Shown here one piece after another: positions 44,201 to 52,123 of a stretch of 64,000 bases of DNA. Source of the stretch: Erythrobacter sp. (lineage in GTDB: Bacteria > Pseudomonadota > Alphaproteobacteria > Sphingomonadales > Sphingomonadaceae); contig JAMNXO010000004.1 of NCBI GenBank assembly GCA_023653115.1, positions 1 to 64,000 of the forward strand, given 5' to 3'. The position numbers and the translations under genes are program-made. Each line of letters opens with the position of its first letter. The first letter of the stretch is position 1. The notes beneath the pieces were generated by a model, which saw only the letters and a program-made list of their open reading frames with translations, was not told the DNA's origin and ran no database searches.

Positions 44201-45156
44201 TGCACCGCGCGCTCGCGGCGCTGGTCGTTCTGGCACTCGCGGCCTGCACCGCTGCGCCGCCGCGCGAGGAGCTGCCGCAGCTTCCGGTCGATGCGGGCTG
44301 GCCGACCATTCCGGCGGGCGCCAAATTCGGCGAAGTCAGCGCGGTCGATGTCGATGCTGAAGGCAATGTCTGGGTGCTCCACCGCGCCGGGCGGGTGTGG
44401 GAGGAGCCGTTCCCCACCACGCCGATCACCGAGCCCACCGTGTTCAAGTTCGCGCCCGACGGCACATTGCTTGCCAAGTGGGGCGCGGGGCTGTTCATCA
44501 TGCCGCACGGCCTCTCGATCGATGCCGAGGGCAAGGTGTGGATCACCGATGTCGCGCATGAACAGGTGTTCCGCTTCAGTCCCGATGGCGTGCAGGAACT
44601 GGTGATCGGCACGCGCGGCGAAACCGCGCAGGATGCCACGCATTTCGGCCGCCCCGCCGATGTCGCTTTCCTTGGAGCGCGCATTCTGGTTGCCGATGGC
44701 TACGTCAACACCCGCGTTGCCGAGTTCGCGCCGGACGGAAAGTTCATCCGTGACTGGGGCGCGTTCGACGTCGCCCATGCGGTGGCGGTGGACGAGACGC
44801 GCATCTATGTTGCTGATCGCGAGAATGCGCGGATTCAGGTCTTCGATCACTCCGGCAAGCTCGCTGAAAGCCGCGTCTCGCCCGCAGGCCACCACACCTA
44901 CAGCCTCAAGCCTTTGGGCGACGGCCGCCTGTTGGCCGTCGAGGGCCGCGACGGGGCTGATCGCAAGGGCGCGGTGATCCGCATCTATGCTGCCGATGGC
45001 GCAATTGAGGCCTCATACGACATCGGCCTGCCCGGCAAGGACGCGAGCCTCGGGCATGATCTGGCGATCGGGGCGGACGGACACGCCTATGTCACCGATG
45101 TGGCCGGCGGGCGCGTGGTGCGGCTGCGCTTGCCGCCTGCGGGACAAAGCCGGTGA
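44200..45156 (+). CDS. NHL-repeat lipoprotein
   Basis: 318 aa. Signal peptide with lipobox LVVLALAACTA, Cys at about residue 16, so the mature protein is probably lipid-anchored in the periplasm. NHL-type beta-propeller blades recur (VDVDAEGNVWVLHRAGRV, LSIDAEGKVWITDVAHEQVFRF, VAVDETRIYVADRENARIQVFD, LAIGADGHAYVTDVAGGRVVRL). The start shares one base with the preceding stop (TGATG), and the end overlaps the next gene by 4 bases. Related to peptidyl-alpha-hydroxyglycine lyase-like NHL proteins; function here is unknown. Confidence 0.83.
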   Translation: MHRALAALVVLALAACTAAPPREELPQLPVDAGWPTIPAGAKFGEVSAVDVDAEGNVWVLHRAGRVWEEPFPTTPITEPTVFKFAPDGTLLAKWGAGLFIMPHGLSIDAEGKVWITDVAHEQVFRFSPDGVQELVIGTRGETAQDATHFGRPADVAFLGARILVADGYVNTRVAEFAPDGKFIRDWGAFDVAHAVAVDETRIYVADRENARIQVFDHSGKLAESRVSPAGHHTYSLKPLGDGRLLAVEGRDGADRKGAVIRIYAADGAIEASYDIGLPGKDASLGHDLAIGADGHAYVTDVAGGRVVRLRLPPAGQSR

Positions 45157-45506
45157 GCGGTATGAACGCGGTTTGGCCGATCATCCTGCTGGCCGGCTCC
45201 GGCATCGTGATGAATGTCGCGTGGTATTACCACCTCAAGCAGCCCTCATGGGGTATGCTCGCCGCGATCGGGATCGCGTGGGGGATCGCGTTGATCGAAT
45301 ATTGCCTTGCGGTGCCCGCTAACCGGATCGGCATCGCGCATTATTCGCTGGCCGAGTTGAAGACCATACAGGAAGTCCTATCTCTCGCAGCCTTCGTGCT
45401 GGTGGCGTGGGTGCTGTTTGGACAGACACCGGGCCCGAGCCAGCTGGTTGGTTTTGCCCTGATTGCAGGAGGCGCATTCATGATCTTCAAGAGCCCGTTC
45501 GGCTGA
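45153..45506 (+). CDS. DMT-superfamily small membrane protein (DUF486)
   Basis: 117 aa with four hydrophobic helices. YYHLKQPSWGMLAAIGIAWGIALIEYCLAVPANRIG and LAELKTIQEVLSLAAFVLVAWVLFGQ match the DUF486 family related to small drug/metabolite transporters. A GTG start overlaps the upstream stop (GTGA); an ATG three codons later is possible. It sits inside the polyamine operon, so polyamine or precursor transport is possible. Confidence 0.83.
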   Translation: MSGMNAVWPIILLAGSGIVMNVAWYYHLKQPSWGMLAAIGIAWGIALIEYCLAVPANRIGIAHYSLAELKTIQEVLSLAAFVLVAWVLFGQTPGPSQLVGFALIAGGAFMIFKSPFG

Positions 45507-46699
45507 TGCAAACCAAAGCCGGTGATCCGGGCGCCTTCGCCCATTTCGATCTGTCGCGTGTCGATAGCCCCGCCTTCGTGGTCGACGCGGCCAAACTGCG
45601 CGCCAATTGCCGCGTGCTGGCAGGCGTGCGCGATGCGGCGGCGGCGGATGGCGCGGATATCAAGGTGTTTGCGGCGCTCAAGGCGTTCTCGATGTGGTCG
45701 GCCGCGCCGATTATCGGCGAATACCTCGACGGGGTTTCGACCAGCGGGTTGTGGGAAGCGCGGCTCGCGTCCGAGTTCTATGACGGCGAGATCGCCACGT
45801 ATTCCGCAGCCTTCAAGCCCGAGGAGCTGGAAGAAATCTGCCGCCTGTCGGACCACGTGATCTTCAACTCGCCGTTCCAGCACGAACGCGCGCGGCTGAT
45901 CCTCGAACACGCTGCCGCGAACGGTGCGCCTGTCAGCGTGGGCCTGCGAATCAATCCGCAGGTGGCGACCGGCGAGGTCGCCAAATATGATCCCTCTGCG
46001 CCCGGATCGCGGCTCGGTTTCCCGCTCGACCAGCTTACCGAGGAGCACATGGAGGGCGTGGAGGGCATCCACTTCCACAACCTGTGCGAACAGGATTTCG
46101 AACCGCTGAAGTCCACCTGGGACCGGGTGTTCGATGTGATCGAGCCGTTCTTCGGACAGCTCAAGTGGATCAACATGGGCGGCGGCCACCACATCACCCG
46201 CGCCGATTACCAGCGCGAGGAGCTTGTCGAATTCCTCAAGGATGCTGCCGAAGATACCGGCTGCCAGATCATCCTTGAACCGGGCGAGGCCGTGGCGCTC
46301 GATGCGGGCATTCTGGTGGGCACGCTGCTCGATACGATGTTCAATGAAATTCCGGTGGGCATTACCGATATCTCGGCCACCTGCCATATGCCCGATGTGC
46401 TTGAAGCGCCCTATCGTCCGGCGATGCTGGGCGAGTTGAATGATCCCGCCATGATCCCGATCCGGCTGGGCGGCCCGTCCTGCCTCGCGGGCGATGTGAT
46501 CGGCGATTACCGCCTGCCCGTGCCGGCTGAACCGGGCGCGCGCTTCGCCTTCCTCGATCAGGCGCATTACTCGATGGTCAAGACCAACACCTTCAACGGG
46601 GTCGCGCTGCCGAGCATCTGGATGTGGGACAGCGAGAGCGATGCGCTCGACTGCATCAAGCGGTTCGATTACGCAGACTTCAGGGATCGTTTGAGCTGA
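45506..46699 (+). CDS. nspC: Carboxynorspermidine/carboxyspermidine decarboxylase
   Basis: 397 aa from the ATG at 45506 (TGATG overlap); the ORF-track start is too early. Alanine-racemase-fold PLP decarboxylase: the Schiff-base Lys lies in VFAALKAFSMWS, and HFHNLCEQDFEPL, NMGGGHHITRADY, ILEPGEAVALDAG and GGPSCLAGDVIGDY are typical of NspC. It decarboxylates carboxy(nor)spermidine to (nor)spermidine. With the dehydrogenase upstream and ornithine decarboxylase at 49211, the route ornithine-putrescine-carboxyspermidine-spermidine is complete. Confidence 0.92.
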   Translation: MQTKAGDPGAFAHFDLSRVDSPAFVVDAAKLRANCRVLAGVRDAAAADGADIKVFAALKAFSMWSAAPIIGEYLDGVSTSGLWEARLASEFYDGEIATYSAAFKPEELEEICRLSDHVIFNSPFQHERARLILEHAAANGAPVSVGLRINPQVATGEVAKYDPSAPGSRLGFPLDQLTEEHMEGVEGIHFHNLCEQDFEPLKSTWDRVFDVIEPFFGQLKWINMGGGHHITRADYQREELVEFLKDAAEDTGCQIILEPGEAVALDAGILVGTLLDTMFNEIPVGITDISATCHMPDVLEAPYRPAMLGELNDPAMIPIRLGGPSCLAGDVIGDYRLPVPAEPGARFAFLDQAHYSMVKTNTFNGVALPSIWMWDSESDALDCIKRFDYADFRDRLS

Positions 46700-46734
46700 T
46701 CCGGGTGCTCCCGGCCAGTGGTGCGGGAGAGTTT

Positions 46735-47271
46735 ATGCAGTTCGCTTCAATCGTGCTGGCCGGTGCGCTGGCATTGGGCACCGTTTCCGCTCCGGCGGCA
46801 GCGCAGCAATTCGTCCCCGACGAGATCAAGAAATCGGTGGTGAACGAGGATCTCGCCGCTGTGGTCGGCGCGCTGGGCCATCAGGTGCTGGAACAGGGCG
46901 AGGGGGGCAATGTGCTGGTGCTGGCCGAGAACCAGGACCAGATCAAATATGTGCTGCTCGGCACGGCCTGCGACACCAATGGCGTAACGGGATGCCAGGG
47001 CGTGCTGATGCAGGCGCAGTTCGAACTGCCGATCACCACCTCCTACGAAACCGTGGCGCAGGCCAATCTGCAATTCAGCGCGCTCAATGTCTGGGTCGAT
47101 TTCGAGCAGAAGTCGCTGGGCTTCACGCGCTACGTGGTGCTCGATGAAGGTGTGACGATGGCCAATCTGCGCGCCAATGTGGAAGTGCTGATGGGCCTGC
47201 TGGGCGATGCCTATCCGGTTGCTTCGGGCGAGCCGGTGGCAGCTGAACCGGAAGCGGCGCCCGCGTCCTAA
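46735..47271 (+). CDS. Exported YbjN-like hypothetical protein
   Basis: 178 aa from the ATG at 46735 with GCGGGAGA upstream. A signal peptide (IVLAGALALGTVSAPAAAQ) is followed by a compact domain resembling YbjN-type (type III chaperone-like) proteins: LAAVVGALGHQVLEQGEGG, YVLLGTACDTNGVTGCQGVLMQAQFE. A Cys pair (about 15 residues apart) may form a disulfide. Role unknown. It overlaps the convergent DUF3137 gene by 4 bases. Confidence 0.7.
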   Translation: MQFASIVLAGALALGTVSAPAAAQQFVPDEIKKSVVNEDLAAVVGALGHQVLEQGEGGNVLVLAENQDQIKYVLLGTACDTNGVTGCQGVLMQAQFELPITTSYETVAQANLQFSALNVWVDFEQKSLGFTRYVVLDEGVTMANLRANVEVLMGLLGDAYPVASGEPVAAEPEAAPAS

Positions 47272-48329
47272 AGCCCCTTGCGCCCGAAGCCGCCAGCAGG
47301 GCGTTCGATTACCGGTGCGTCAATCGCCTCGCCATGCAAGGCGCGCGTTTCGGGCACAGCCGGTGCGCGCGCTTCGGCTAGCACCCGCCCGCGTTCGTTC
47401 TGGTTGATCGCCAGGGCCAAGCCCGCCAGCGCGGCAAATTGCGCTGCGGCTTCCTCCACCCGCATCCGGTCTTCGCTCGCCTCCATGGTGCCGCTTTCGA
47501 ACAGATTGCTGCCCTCGACCGTGATGATCACCTGTCCGGCGATGAACAGCGCGCGCAGCTCCTTGGCCCCGAAAGCGCGCTCCAGCTTCAGCAGGTGTTC
47601 GACGTAGGAGGGATGCACCAGCACGCGCGCTTCGACCTGATCGTCGCTGAACAGGCCGAACACATCGGCAAAGGCGGGGTGGACCTGATCGACGAAATCG
47701 AGCCGGTGGCCTTCGAAGGTGACCGTGTCCTTGGCACTGCCGAGCCCGAACCACTTGCGGTGTTCGCCCGCGCGCTTGAGCAGGGTGGTGGAACGGAACG
47801 GTCGGCCAAACGCCATCTGGATGATCACCCCGCGAAACACGGTTTCCCAGCGCTGGTTCTTGCCCGCGCCGCGCCGTTCTTCGAGATGGGCTTCGTAGAG
47901 ATTGAACGCATGGCCTTCGAGCGTGCCGAACCAGCGATCCTCGAATTCGGCGCGATCATGCGAGGGCACCAGGCCATACCGCTCGGCGCCCTCGAATTCG
48001 ACGCCGGGCTCGACATCGTGGGAATATTGCACCCCGTGATGGGACGCGATTGCCGTATTGATGCCGACCTTGATGGTGCGCTTGGCCTCGGCGATCGGTT
48101 GATAGCCCCACCAGCCCACCGTGATGATCCCGCCGAAAGTGGCCATGTACCGGATCCCGGATGCGCCCTCCGGCCCGAACCACAGGAACGCCAGCACCGG
48201 CATCAGGATCGCGGCGCCCCACGTCCAGCGCGAGGCGGCCTTCTCCTTGGCGGCGGCGCGCATGGCGGTCTGCCCGTCAAGCCACTGGCCGAGTCCCGCC
48301 TGCATCAGATGATCGACATTCGCCTGCAT
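47268..48329 (-). CDS. DUF3137 membrane protein
   Basis: 353 aa. Two hydrophobic segments near the N-terminus (WGAAILMPVLAFLWF, IRYMATFGGIITVGWWGY) precede a soluble domain with VIIQMAFGRPFRSTTLL and LRALFIAGQVIITVEG. This is the DUF3137 family, which is repeatedly found beside lemA, as here where the two genes are divergent. The function of the pair is not established. Confidence 0.85.
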   Translation of the reverse strand: MQANVDHLMQAGLGQWLDGQTAMRAAAKEKAASRWTWGAAILMPVLAFLWFGPEGASGIRYMATFGGIITVGWWGYQPIAEAKRTIKVGINTAIASHHGVQYSHDVEPGVEFEGAERYGLVPSHDRAEFEDRWFGTLEGHAFNLYEAHLEERRGAGKNQRWETVFRGVIIQMAFGRPFRSTTLLKRAGEHRKWFGLGSAKDTVTFEGHRLDFVDQVHPAFADVFGLFSDDQVEARVLVHPSYVEHLLKLERAFGAKELRALFIAGQVIITVEGSNLFESGTMEASEDRMRVEEAAAQFAALAGLALAINQNERGRVLAEARAPAVPETRALHGEAIDAPVIERPAGGFGRKGL

Positions 48330-48412
48330 CAGTCAGCCCTAGCGTAATCTTGTCTGCATTCCCTTAATGATTGCATATTATAGTCCTGCGCCAACAAAGG
48401 AGCGTTTGCATC
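48330..48412. promoter_or_regulatory. Divergent promoter between DUF3137 and lemA genes
   Basis: 83 AT-richer bases with GCATATTATAG near 48373, a candidate -10 element for the lemA direction. The AAAGGAGCG ribosome site precedes the lemA ATG. Confidence 0.4.
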
Positions 48413-48985
48413 ATGGTTGATATCCTCGGCTGGTTCTGGACCTCGGCGATCCTGGTGATCATGGTTGCCCTCGTGCTGCTGCTTATCGGCATCTACAACA
48501 ATCTCGTCCGGCTGCGGCAGAACGTGCGGCAAGGGGTGGCCGATATCGACGCCCAGTTGCGCCAGCGCCATGATCTGATCCCCAATCTGGTGGAGGCCGT
48601 GAAGGGCTATGCCGGCCATGAAGCGGCCACGCTCGAAGCGGTGATCACCGCGCGCAACGCTGCCGCCAAGGGCGAACCGAGTGCGGCAGGCGAGCAGAAG
48701 CTCAAGATCGCGCTCGATAACCTGCTGGCGCTGGGCGAGGCCTATCCCGATCTGAAGGCGAGCGGCAATTTCCAGTCGCTCCAGAACGAACTCGGCGATG
48801 TCGAGGACAAGCTGGCCGCTGCCCGCCGTGCGCTGAACGCGGCGGCTGCGCGCTTCAATTCGGCGCGCGAATCCTTCCCCGCCGTGCTGTTTGCCGGAAT
48901 GCTCGGCTTCGGCCCGGAAGCCTTCGACCGAATCGCCGAGAGCGAAAAGGGCACTGTCGACCAGACCCCGAAAGTCGCCTTCTGA
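48413..48985 (+). CDS. lemA: LemA-family membrane protein
   Basis: 190 aa from the ATG at 48413 with AAAGGAGCG; the track start lies 14 codons earlier. One membrane span (ILVIMVALVLLLIGIYNNLV) is followed by the LemA helical domain (RQNVRQGVADIDAQLRQRHDLIPNLVEAVKGYAGHEAATLEAVITARN). LemA proteins are inner-membrane proteins with an extracytoplasmic helical bundle. The 3' side is a strong hairpin at 48994. Confidence 0.93.
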   Translation: MVDILGWFWTSAILVIMVALVLLLIGIYNNLVRLRQNVRQGVADIDAQLRQRHDLIPNLVEAVKGYAGHEAATLEAVITARNAAAKGEPSAAGEQKLKIALDNLLALGEAYPDLKASGNFQSLQNELGDVEDKLAAARRALNAAAARFNSARESFPAVLFAGMLGFGPEAFDRIAESEKGTVDQTPKVAF

Positions 48986-48993
48986 TCCTGCGA

Positions 48994-49028
48994 AATGTGA
49001 CGGAAATCCCAGCGATTTCCGTCACATT
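48994..49028. terminator. 15-bp perfect inverted repeat after lemA
   Basis: AATGTGACGGAAATC and its exact complement flank the 5-base loop CCAGC, 8 bases after the lemA stop codon. It can form a very stable hairpin. There is no T-run immediately after it, so it may be a terminator of unusual type, an RNA-stabilising element, or a protein-binding site at the head of the ornithine decarboxylase leader. Confidence 0.6.
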
Positions 49029-49029
49029 C

Positions 49030-49210
49030 CGGTCAAGCTTCCGAGACTGTCTTCAAAAAGTAACATTTGGGCCCGCGCGGGCCCATTTTTCGTTTGCAAT
49101 TCCCCCCCCAAGCCCTATTTGCCCCCTTCCGCTGCCCCAAGGGGACTTCCAAACCGCAAGGCAGCTTGTCGTTTTATGGTTTTCAAAAACCGTTTTGGGG
49201 GTCCCTTGAG
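49030..49210 (+). ncRNA. Structured leader of ornithine decarboxylase gene, possible speF-type RNA
   Basis: About 180 bases precede the decarboxylase start. They contain GGGCCC-GCGC-GGGCCC followed by ATTTTT (about 49070-49090), a GCTGCC/GGCAGC pair (49131 and 49160) enclosing AAGGGGACTTCCAAACCGCAAG, and GGTTTTC-AAAAACC near 49179. A late GGGGGTCCCTTGAG can pair with the earlier CAAGGGGAC, which would mask the start region. The speF RNA family is known upstream of alphaproteobacterial ornithine decarboxylase genes; position and layout fit, but I have not matched it to the family model. Confidence 0.5.
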
Positions 49211-50416
49211 TTGCACATTTATCCCGACGCACTGGCTGTAGTCCGCGACCTTCGTCCGGACGAACCCGTCATCCTCAATCGCCCGCACGCTGCGCGGCGC
49301 GCCGCCCGCTTCTTTGTCGAGAAGTTCCCGGGCAAGGTGCTCTATGCGGTGAAGGCCAACCCGGCACCCGATCTCATTCAGGTGCTGTGGGATGCCGGTG
49401 TGACCCATTACGATGTCGCCTCGATTGCGGAGGTGCGCCTGGTGCGCGCTCTGCTGGCTGACGCCGTGCTGTGCTTCATGCATCCGGTGAAGACCCCGGC
49501 GGCGATCAGCGAAGCCTATTTCGATCACGGCGTCCGCACCTTCAGCCTTGATTCGGTCGAGGAGCTGGAGAAGATCGTCGACGCCTGCCGCAATCCGGCC
49601 ACCGGCGAACCGGCAACGGACCTGCGCCTGTGCGTGCGTCTGCGCGTCTCGTCGGAGTATTCCGAGCTCAGCCTCGCATCGAAGTTCGGCTGCGACCTCG
49701 TCGAAGCGCCTGCCCTGCTGCAGGAAGCCCGCCAGCATTGCGACTGGCTGGGCGTATGCTTCCATGTCGGCAGCCAGGCGATGACCCCGTTTGCCTTCGT
49801 GCAGGCGATGGATAGCACCCGTGCGGCGATTGCCGAAGCATCGGTGGTGATCGACATGATCGACGTGGGCGGGGGCTTCCCGAGCTCGTATCCGGGCCTC
49901 GAGCCGCCGCCGATGGAAGATTACTTCGCGATCATCGCGCGCCACTTCGAAGCCCTGCCGATCGCTTACAACGCCGAGTTGTGGTGCGAGCCCGGCCGTG
50001 CGCTGTCGGCCGAATACAGCTCGATGATCGTGCAGGTAAACAAGCGCCGCGGCGAAGAGCTTTACATCAACGACGGCGCTTATGGCGCGCTCTACGATGC
50101 GGCTCACGTTGCGTGGCGCTTCCCGGTGCGTGCGCTTGAGGACGACCTGATTGAGGACGAGGAAGACTTCGCCTTCTACGGGCCGACCTGCGACGATGCC
50201 GACTACATGAAGGGCCCGTTCCGGCTTCCGGCGGACATTCAGGCAGGCGACTACATCGAAGTCGGGATGCTCGGCGCTTACGGCGCGGCGATGAAGACCG
50301 GTTTCAACGGTTTCGGCGCAGCCCAGGTGGTGATGGTTGCCGACGAGCCGATGATGAGCCTGTTCAACGGCACCCGCGTGCGCGAAGCCAGCGATAATGT
50401 GGTGAGCCTGCGCTGA
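49211..50416 (+). CDS. Ornithine decarboxylase (alanine-racemase-fold PLP type)
   Basis: 401 aa from a TTG at 49211 giving LHIYPDALAVVRDL; the ORF-track extension to 49067 reads through the leader. The PLP Lys is in VLYAVKANPAPDLI, with VCFHVGSQAMTP, DMIDVGGGFPSSYPG, ELWCEPGRALSAEY and FYGPTCDDADYMKGPF as substrate and cofactor motifs of eukaryotic-type ornithine/lysine decarboxylases. It makes putrescine for the carboxyspermidine route encoded upstream. The start codon is uncertain because the ribosome site (GGGGGT) is poor, which is consistent with control through the leader RNA. Confidence 0.88.
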   Translation: MHIYPDALAVVRDLRPDEPVILNRPHAARRAARFFVEKFPGKVLYAVKANPAPDLIQVLWDAGVTHYDVASIAEVRLVRALLADAVLCFMHPVKTPAAISEAYFDHGVRTFSLDSVEELEKIVDACRNPATGEPATDLRLCVRLRVSSEYSELSLASKFGCDLVEAPALLQEARQHCDWLGVCFHVGSQAMTPFAFVQAMDSTRAAIAEASVVIDMIDVGGGFPSSYPGLEPPPMEDYFAIIARHFEALPIAYNAELWCEPGRALSAEYSSMIVQVNKRRGEELYINDGAYGALYDAAHVAWRFPVRALEDDLIEDEEDFAFYGPTCDDADYMKGPFRLPADIQAGDYIEVGMLGAYGAAMKTGFNGFGAAQVVMVADEPMMSLFNGTRVREASDNVVSLR

Positions 50417-50422
50417 TCAAGC

Positions 50423-50449
50423 GCCGTCCCGCCTGCGTGGCGGGACGGC
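50423..50449 (+). terminator. Terminator hairpin after ornithine decarboxylase
   Basis: GCCGTCCCGCC and GGCGGGACGGC form an 11-bp perfect stem with loop TGCGT, 7 bases past the stop codon, followed by AGCTTTGCTGT. It lies between convergent genes and probably serves at least the plus strand. Confidence 0.75.
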
Positions 50450-50477
50450 AGCTTTGCTGTCGCGGGCGGACGCAAGC

Positions 50478-51197
50478 CTAGGTGCGCGCTGACCGATAGC
50501 GGGCGTCGATGACTTCCCAGTCCAGATTGGCCATGAAGGCATCGACATAGCGCGCAGCCGCCGCACCATAGTCCATATGATAGGAGTGCTCATACATATC
50601 GAGCGCGATCAGCGGCGTGCCGCCCGCCGCCCCATGCATATGATCGGACGCCCAGTAATTGTGCAGTGACTGCGTGTGGCGGTTGTAGCTGAGGATGCAC
50701 CAGCCCGAGCCGCCCGCCAGCGACATCGCGGTGCGCCGGAATTCGGCCTCCCACGCATCATAGCTCCCGAACCAGCCGTCCAGCGCTTCATAGATTGATC
50801 CACCCGGATTGCCGTTGCCGCCCAGCGCATCGAAGTAATATTCGTGCAGCACCACCGATCCGGTGCGATGCAACTCCTCGCGCTTCAGCCCGGCATAGGC
50901 AACGGGCGGGAAATCGGGATCGGCCATCGCGGCGGCCAGCCGGGCTTCAATCGTGTTGAGCCCGCGCACCGATCCTTGATAATTATTCTCCCAATGCGAA
51001 GTGATCAGCCGCTCAGACAGTCCCGTAAGCCGGGCTGGATCGAAGCGCAGCGGCTTTGGGGTGTGCTTGCCCGCAAATGCTGCGGATGCAGGCAGGGCGC
51101 TTTGCGCAGCCGCCACGCCGCTCGTGCCGGCCAGCGCGATGCCGGTTGCCGATATCGCGGTTCTGCCGATGGCTTGACGCCGTGTCACATTGTCCAT
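50478..51197 (-). CDS. Tat-exported iron/manganese superoxide dismutase
   Basis: 239 aa from the ATG at 51197 with GGAGAGCG; the track begins 5 codons earlier. A Tat signal (VTRRQAIGRTAISATGIALAG) ends near residue 45. The Fe/Mn-SOD fold follows, with ligands visible in SHWENNYQG (His), VLHEYYFDALG (His) and IALDMYEHSYHMDYG (Asp and His). Fe/Mn-SODs are normally cytoplasmic, so a folded, Tat-exported form is less common. It should remove superoxide in the periplasm. Confidence 0.87.
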   Translation of the reverse strand: MDNVTRRQAIGRTAISATGIALAGTSGVAAAQSALPASAAFAGKHTPKPLRFDPARLTGLSERLITSHWENNYQGSVRGLNTIEARLAAAMADPDFPPVAYAGLKREELHRTGSVVLHEYYFDALGGNGNPGGSIYEALDGWFGSYDAWEAEFRRTAMSLAGGSGWCILSYNRHTQSLHNYWASDHMHGAAGGTPLIALDMYEHSYHMDYGAAAARYVDAFMANLDWEVIDARYRSART

Positions 51198-51343
51198 TTC
51201 GCTCTCCGTCATGCGTGCTTCGGATCAAAACAGTGATGTTGATCGAAACCACGTGCCCGAAGCGACAGTAGGCGCACAACAGGTCGACAATAAGTCCGCT
51301 TGCCTGAATAATCGGCGCGCAAGCCGGGCTGCGCGGCGACCCC

Positions 51344-52036
51344 TCAATCAAACCCCACAAACCGCGCCGCCTCGTCCACGCTCTTGCGCAGGGAGACAAC
51401 CGCGTTGGCGGGGAAATCGGGATCGGGCCAGCCGAGCGCGACTGCTTTCATGATCACCTGATCCTCGGGGATGCCGGCGTGTTCGCGCACCACAGGGCTC
51501 TGCATGATGCCTTGCGAATTGATCACGCAGCCCAGCCCGCGCGACCATGCCGCGTTGACCAGCGCGGTCGTCACCGCGCCGCAATCGAAGGCGGTGTCAT
51601 CGCTGCCAGAAAGCTCGCGGTCATAGGTGACGATCACGCATACCGGCGCATCGAACTGGCGGAAGCCGCGCAGCACCCAGTCTTGCCGCGCATCCTTGTC
51701 GTCGCGCTCGATCCCCATCGCGCCGAACAATTGCTTGGCGACTTCGACCTGCCGTTCGCGGTGGACGCCGGCGAAAGCCTCGCCGCGGCGGAATTCGCGG
51801 CTGTCAGGAACGCCGGCGAGGATGTTCTCGGTGTTGCCGCGCCGGATCCGGTCAAGCGGCTCTCCGGTGATGACATGGAAGTGCCACGGCTGGGTGTTCA
51901 TCGAGGTGGGCGAGCGCATCGCCATGGCGAGCACGTCCTCAATCAGCGCGCGCGGCACCGGCTTGTCGAGATAGCCGCGGATGCTGCGCCGCCCGAGGAC
52001 GACCTCGGCGTAAGTCTGGTCAGGCGTGCCGCCCAT
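51344..52036 (-). CDS. Nitroreductase-family FMN oxidoreductase
   Basis: 230 aa. FMN-binding GRRSIRGYLDKPVP at the N-terminus, SPTSMNTQPWHFHVITG in the middle, and GLGCVINSQGIMQSPVVREHAGIPEDQVIMKAVALGWPD near the C-terminus are the family hallmarks. It reduces nitroaromatics, quinones or flavins with NAD(P)H. Physiological substrate not predictable. Confidence 0.9.
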   Translation of the reverse strand: MGGTPDQTYAEVVLGRRSIRGYLDKPVPRALIEDVLAMAMRSPTSMNTQPWHFHVITGEPLDRIRRGNTENILAGVPDSREFRRGEAFAGVHRERQVEVAKQLFGAMGIERDDKDARQDWVLRGFRQFDAPVCVIVTYDRELSGSDDTAFDCGAVTTALVNAAWSRGLGCVINSQGIMQSPVVREHAGIPEDQVIMKAVALGWPDPDFPANAVVSLRKSVDEAARFVGFD

Positions 52037-52123
52037 GATGCTCTCTCCCGAATCTGTTTTCGGGGAGCAGGACTAGCGACAAATGCCGCGCTCACAAAGA
52101 ACGCTACGGCAGGGCGGGGGCGT

